Positions 6,286 through 8,673 of a DNA stretch of 8,673 nt are shown here, piece by piece. Numbering within the stretch: the stretch's first letter is position 1; every line of letters starts with the position of its first letter. The DNA is from Solirubrobacterales bacterium. Its GTDB lineage: Bacteria > Actinomycetota > Thermoleophilia > Solirubrobacterales > Solirubrobacteraceae. Under the pieces are notes generated by a model. It was not told the origin of the DNA and searched no databases. It saw only the letters and a list, made by a program, of their open reading frames with translations. Location: assembly GCA_003157595.1 (NCBI GenBank), contig PMKB01000026.1, positions 1 to 8,673 of the forward strand. Reading direction: 5' to 3'. The position numbers were made by a program, and so were the translations under genes.

Positions 6286-6492
6286 ATGCAGGCTCCCAAG
6301 CAGAAGCAATCGCACAGCCGCACCGCGAAGCGTCGCTCCCAGCACAAGATCGTCGCCCCGACGCTGAACGCCTGTCCGCGCTGTCACAGCCCGCGCCGAC
6401 CCCATTGCGTGTGCCCGGTCTGCGGCACCTACGCCGGGCGTGAGGTCGTCGCGCCGGTGCAGCAAGACCACGACCACGAGCACGACCACTAG
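6286..6492 (+). CDS. rpmF: 50S ribosomal protein L32 with zinc ribbon and His-rich tail
   Basis: L32 is a small protein of the large ribosomal subunit. The 68-residue product shows the family N-terminus (PKQKQSHSRTAKRRSQHK), a basic segment that contacts rRNA, and a zinc ribbon. CPRC is at residues 30-33 and CVCPVC at 41-46, so C30, C33, C43 and C46 are the likely ligands and this is a zinc-binding (C+) form. The last eight residues, DHDHEHDH, are a strongly acidic and histidine-rich tail that I do not recall as typical for L32 and that could bind metal. The start is ATG 6286, consistent with MQAPKQKQSHS. rpmF commonly follows a DUF177 gene; here the desaturase separates them. plsX follows after 66 bases, the common rpmF-plsX order. 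Confidence 0.94.
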   Translation: MQAPKQKQSHSRTAKRRSQHKIVAPTLNACPRCHSPRRPHCVCPVCGTYAGREVVAPVQQDHDHEHDH

Positions 6493-6503
6493 GTGAGCCG
6501 TCT

Positions 6504-6515
6504 CGGAACGTTCCG
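6504..6515 (+). promoter_or_regulatory. Perfect 12-bp palindrome upstream of plsX, candidate operator
   Basis: CGGAACGTTCCG equals its own reverse complement. It lies 12 bases after the rpmF stop and about 20 bases before the proposed plsX -10 element, so it would overlap the -35 region. That is a natural position for a repressor or activator binding as a dimer. The regulator is not identifiable from sequence. The lack of a 4-base spacer between GAAC and GTTC argues against a LexA box. Confidence 0.45.
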
Positions 6516-6534
6516 GCGCCCCGAGCAGGCTGAC

Positions 6535-6540
6535 TAGAGT
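6535..6540 (+). promoter_or_regulatory. Candidate plsX -10 element (TAGAGT)
   Basis: TAGAGT fits TANNNT and lies 18 bases upstream of ATG 6559, predicting a start site near 6547. TTCCGG at 6511-6516, 18 bases upstream, is a poor -35 candidate. A Shine-Dalgarno GGAG at 6547-6550 sits eight bases before ATG 6559, but a start at 6547 would leave almost no leader before it. Either the start site is slightly farther upstream or the Shine-Dalgarno serves read-through transcripts from rpmF. Confidence 0.35.
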
Positions 6541-6558
6541 GGGAGTGGAGCACTAGGC

Positions 6559-7605
6559 ATGACGGTCGTCGCGGTCGACGCCAACGGCGCCGATCTCGGA
6601 CCGGGTGAGGTCGCGGCGGGGGCGAGGATCGCCGCGCAGCAGGGCGTCGAGATCCTGCTGTTCGGGCCCGCAGCCGAGCTTGGCCCGGCGGTGAGCGGAA
6701 TCGAGATCGTCGATGCCCCGATCTCGATCGCGAAGGATCCGGACCCCGTCCGTGCCGTGCGCGGCACGCCCGAGGCCTCGATCGTGCAGGCCGCGCGCGC
6801 CGTCGCGCAGGGGCGCGCGCAGGCGCTCGTATGCAACGGCTCGACGGGCGCGGCGCTGGTCGCCGGGCAGCTGGCGATCCGGCGCGCGCCGGGCGTGCAC
6901 CGGCCGGCGCTGGCGCTGACGTTGCCGGTTCCGGGGCGCCCGGTGACGCTGCTCGACGTGGGCGCGAACGCCGACGTGCGACCCGAGGTCCTTGTGCAGT
7001 TCGCGTTCATGGGAGCCGCTTACGCCAGCGCGATGCTGGGTGTCGCTCGCCCGCGCGTCGGCCTGCTCTCCAACGGCTCCGAGGCCGAGCGTGGCAGCCA
7101 GCTCGTGCTCGAGACCCACGCGCGGCTGGCGGCACAGTGCGCCGGCAGCGACGCGCTCATGTTCGTCGGCAACGTCGAGGGCAGCGGTCTCACCCAGGGC
7201 GTCGCCGACGTCGTGGTGACCGACGGCTTCACCGGCAACGTCGCGCTGAAGCTCGTCGAGGGGGTCTCGCAGGCGACGCTCGGGGCGATTCGCGACGTCG
7301 CGCTGGGCTCGATGCGCGGACGCGTCGGCGGGCTGCTGCTGCAGAGCGGGCTGCGCGCGTTTCGCGAGGAGATCGACCCGGAGCGCCTGGGCGGCGCATA
7401 TCTGCTCGGTCTGCGCCAGTTGGGCGTGTTGGCCCACGGGAGCTTCACCCGGCACGGCATCGCGCGGGCAATCGTGCGGGCGCGCCGCGGCGCGGAGGAG
7501 GATCTGGTCGGTCGCACGCACCGCGCGCTCGAGGCCGCCGGGGCGCTGCGCCGGCACGATCTGTTGTCCGTATCGGACGATACGGTGCTGGGCGGAGATC
7601 CATGA
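6559..7605 (+). CDS. plsX: Phosphate acyltransferase PlsX
   Basis: PlsX converts acyl-ACP and phosphate to acyl-phosphate, the acyl donor for PlsY in phosphatidic acid synthesis, and acts at the inner face of the membrane. The 348-residue length fits the family (about 330-350). Recognisable blocks: DANGADLGP at 7-15 (usually DAMGGD...P), NGSTGA at 93-98 (usually AGNTGA), LLDVGANADV at 131-140, RVGLLSNGSEAERGS at about 166-180, FVGNVEG at 202-208, TDGFTGNVALK at 221-231, and the C-terminal GGAYLLG...AHGS block. The later motifs are close to consensus and the first two are more divergent, including loss of the usual KxSS stretch near residue 70 (RGTPEAS). ATG 6559 has a GGAG Shine-Dalgarno eight bases upstream. 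The gene overlaps acpP by four bases (ATGA), coupling it to its carrier-protein partner. Confidence 0.93.
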   Translation: MTVVAVDANGADLGPGEVAAGARIAAQQGVEILLFGPAAELGPAVSGIEIVDAPISIAKDPDPVRAVRGTPEASIVQAARAVAQGRAQALVCNGSTGAALVAGQLAIRRAPGVHRPALALTLPVPGRPVTLLDVGANADVRPEVLVQFAFMGAAYASAMLGVARPRVGLLSNGSEAERGSQLVLETHARLAAQCAGSDALMFVGNVEGSGLTQGVADVVVTDGFTGNVALKLVEGVSQATLGAIRDVALGSMRGRVGGLLLQSGLRAFREEIDPERLGGAYLLGLRQLGVLAHGSFTRHGIARAIVRARRGAEEDLVGRTHRALEAAGALRRHDLLSVSDDTVLGGDP

Positions 7606-7850
7606 CCCGCGAACAGGTGCTTGAAATGATCCGGGCGCATCTCGCCGACGAGCTCGAGCTCGACCCGGCGAGGATCACCCCGTCGACCCGTTTTCGCGAG
7701 GATCTCGCGGCGGACTCGCTGGACCTCTACACGCTGGTGCAGGAGCTTGACGACACCTACGGCGTGAAGATCTCCGACGAACAGGCGGCCAAGCTGCTGA
7801 CCGTCGAGTCGGCCATCGACTTCGTCCTCTCACACGACGCTGCCCACTGA
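7602..7850 (+). CDS. acpP: Acyl carrier protein
   Basis: An 82-residue acyl carrier protein that holds growing fatty acids on a 4'-phosphopantetheine arm. The attachment site is Ser39 in DLAADSLDLY. The overall pattern (acidic, four helices, FREDLAADSLDLYTLVQELDDTYGVKISDEQ region) is classical for type II ACPs. The helix II residue that is usually Glu (DSLDxVEL) is Thr44 here, which could alter contacts with partner enzymes. ATG 7602 overlaps the plsX stop as ATGA, and a GGAG Shine-Dalgarno at 7594-7597 is four bases away. fabD, fabG and fabH, which often lie between plsX and acpP in other bacteria, are absent here. The 3' end overlaps the probable CTG start of rnc. Confidence 0.95.
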   Translation: MTREQVLEMIRAHLADELELDPARITPSTRFREDLAADSLDLYTLVQELDDTYGVKISDEQAAKLLTVESAIDFVLSHDAAH

Positions 7851-8551
7851 AGCGTCTACGCGAACTGCTCGAGGCGTTGCCGGAGGACCTCTACCGGCAG
7901 GTCTTCACGCACGCCTCGTGGACCGCGCGCCGCAGCGACTCATACGCCCGGCTGGCGTTCCTCGGCGACAGCGTGCTCGCGCTGTCGGTCACCGCGCATC
8001 TGTATCCGCGGCTGGGGGCCGAGCAGTTCGGCGCCGGGCGGTTGACGAAGATCCGCGCACAGGCCGTCTCGGGCCCGGCCTGCCGCGCCGTGGCGGAGCA
8101 GCTCGGGGTGCCGGAGCTGCTGCGCTCCGCAGCGCCGCCCGGCACGCCGGCCGGCGCGACCGCGGTGGTCGAGACCGAACGGGTGCTGGCGTCGGTGATC
8201 GAGGCGGTGATCGGCGCCTGCTATCTCAGCGCGGGCTTCGAGCGGACCTCGGCAGCGGTCGCCGAGGCCTTCGCCGAGCAGATCGAGGAGGCCCTGGAGC
8301 GGCCTGTGGACTTCAAGTCGGCGCTGCAGGAGCGGCTCGCCCGCGGTGGCGAGACCGTTCTCTACGAGGTCACCGAGCAGGCCGGTCCCCCGCACGAGCG
8401 GACCTTCGCCGTCGCCGCGATGGTTGGCGGCGCCCAGATCGCGCAGGGCTCGGGGCGCAGCAAGAAGCTCGCGGAGCAGGACGCCGCACGGCGCGCACTC
8501 GACGCCGCGGCGCCGACGAGCCGACCCGCGACGGCGCCCACGGCGGAGTGA
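7847..8551 (+). CDS. rnc: Ribonuclease III, with altered catalytic residues and a probable CTG start
   Basis: RNase III cleaves double-stranded RNA in rRNA and mRNA processing. The protein has an N-terminal nuclease domain (about 1-150) and a C-terminal dsRNA-binding domain (about 156-225, ending in the conserved GSGRSKKLAEQDAARRAL). The first conventional in-frame start is TTG 7877 (224 residues). CTG 7847 is preferred (234 residues) because the intervening codons read KRLRELLEAL, matching the first helix of the family, and because it overlaps the acpP stop as CTGA. No ATG, GTG or TTG was found in frame between 7760 and 7877. In the signature usually written NERLEFLGD the protein has YARLAFLGD, so both Glu are Ala (residues 34 and 37) and Asp41 is kept. 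In the second site (usually ADxxEA) it has ASVIEA: Asp is Ser116 and Glu119 is kept. Two of four metal ligands are therefore missing. Identity as RNase III family is firm, but activity is uncertain. Confidence 0.9.
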   Translation: MKRLRELLEALPEDLYRQVFTHASWTARRSDSYARLAFLGDSVLALSVTAHLYPRLGAEQFGAGRLTKIRAQAVSGPACRAVAEQLGVPELLRSAAPPGTPAGATAVVETERVLASVIEAVIGACYLSAGFERTSAAVAEAFAEQIEEALERPVDFKSALQERLARGGETVLYEVTEQAGPPHERTFAVAAMVGGAQIAQGSGRSKKLAEQDAARRALDAAAPTSRPATAPTAE

Positions 8552-8558
8552 GCTTGCC

Positions 8559-8673
8559 GTGCATCTGAAGTCGATCACGATCAGGGGGTTCAAATCCTTC
8601 CCCGACCGCACGCGGCTGGAGTTCGGCGAGGGCGTCAGCGTGATCGTGGGCCCCAACGGGTCCGGCAAGTCGA
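8559..8673 (+). CDS. smc: Chromosome segregation protein SMC, N-terminal fragment (3' end outside window)
   Basis: SMC is the coiled-coil ATPase of bacterial condensin. Only 38 codons are inside the window, but they hold the characteristic start HLKSITIRGFKSFPDRT and the Walker A motif GPNGSGKS at about residues 31-38, where the window ends. The start is GTG 8559: it places LKSITIRGFKSF at the usual distance, and the earlier TTG 8554 hits a stop after four codons. A GGAG Shine-Dalgarno lies at 8545-8548, ten bases upstream and inside the rnc 3' end. Only seven bases separate rnc and smc, so they are probably co-transcribed, and rnc-smc is a common gene order. The short fragment could in principle be another SMC-like ATPase such as SbcC or RecF, but GFKSF and the position after rnc favour SMC. 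Confidence 0.92.
   Translation, partial: MHLKSITIRGFKSFPDRTRLEFGEGVSVIVGPNGSGKS

Noticed and set aside
6504..6515. LexA (SOS) box reading of the GGAACGTTCC palindrome
   Set aside because: LexA sites of this type need four bases between GAAC and GTTC. Here the half-sites touch.
1..8673. CRISPR array, insertion sequence, phage or toxin-antitoxin module
   Set aside because: There are no regularly spaced direct repeats, transposase motifs or flanking inverted repeats. All sizeable + strand genes are accounted for by housekeeping or lipid functions.

Overview
The window is a GC-rich (roughly 70%), gene-dense stretch with every supported gene on the + strand. The gene set and order suggest an actinobacterium: recG-rsmD-coaD, then a SepIVA/DivIVA-like coiled-coil protein, a DUF177 (YceD) protein, rpmF, plsX, acpP, rnc and smc. 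I infer a deep-branching lineage such as Thermoleophilia/Solirubrobacterales, from the style of the proteins and from possible leaderless starts. That placement comes from memory and was not tested by a search.

Layout. Positions 1-2306 hold the C-terminal part of the RecG helicase, the 16S rRNA methyltransferase RsmD and phosphopantetheine adenylyltransferase CoaD. RsmD and CoaD overlap by four bases through a TTGA junction. Positions 2311-2807 hold a small promoter region with an inverted repeat and a short coiled-coil septation-type protein. Positions 2894-4504 encode an AMP-forming acyl-CoA synthetase, followed by the zinc-motif DUF177 protein (4527-5042). A 227-base non-coding gap (5043-5269) contains two directly abutting, perfect 24-bp palindromes. 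Next come a membrane fatty-acid desaturase (5270-6253), ribosomal protein L32 with a His-rich tail (6286-6492), and plsX, acpP, rnc and the first 115 bases of smc. Overlapping stop/start codons couple plsX-acpP and, probably, acpP-rnc.

How the genes fit together. The window combines housekeeping functions (DNA repair, ribosome maturation, RNA processing, chromosome segregation, septation) with lipid and acyl-carrier metabolism. CoaD makes the CoA precursor that supplies both CoA and the ACP prosthetic group. PlsX moves acyl groups from ACP to acyl-phosphate for phospholipid synthesis. The acyl-CoA synthetase activates free fatty acids and the desaturase introduces double bonds. The last two lie on either side of DUF177 and break up the otherwise familiar DUF177-rpmF pair.

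Most notable. The tandem palindromes differ only at positions that change in compensating pairs. The RNase III appears to lack two of its four metal-binding acidic residues and probably starts at a CTG codon. L32 ends in an Asp/Glu/His tail. A perfect 12-bp palindrome sits in the presumed plsX promoter. I found no convincing new multi-gene system, CRISPR array, mobile element, tRNA or rRNA.
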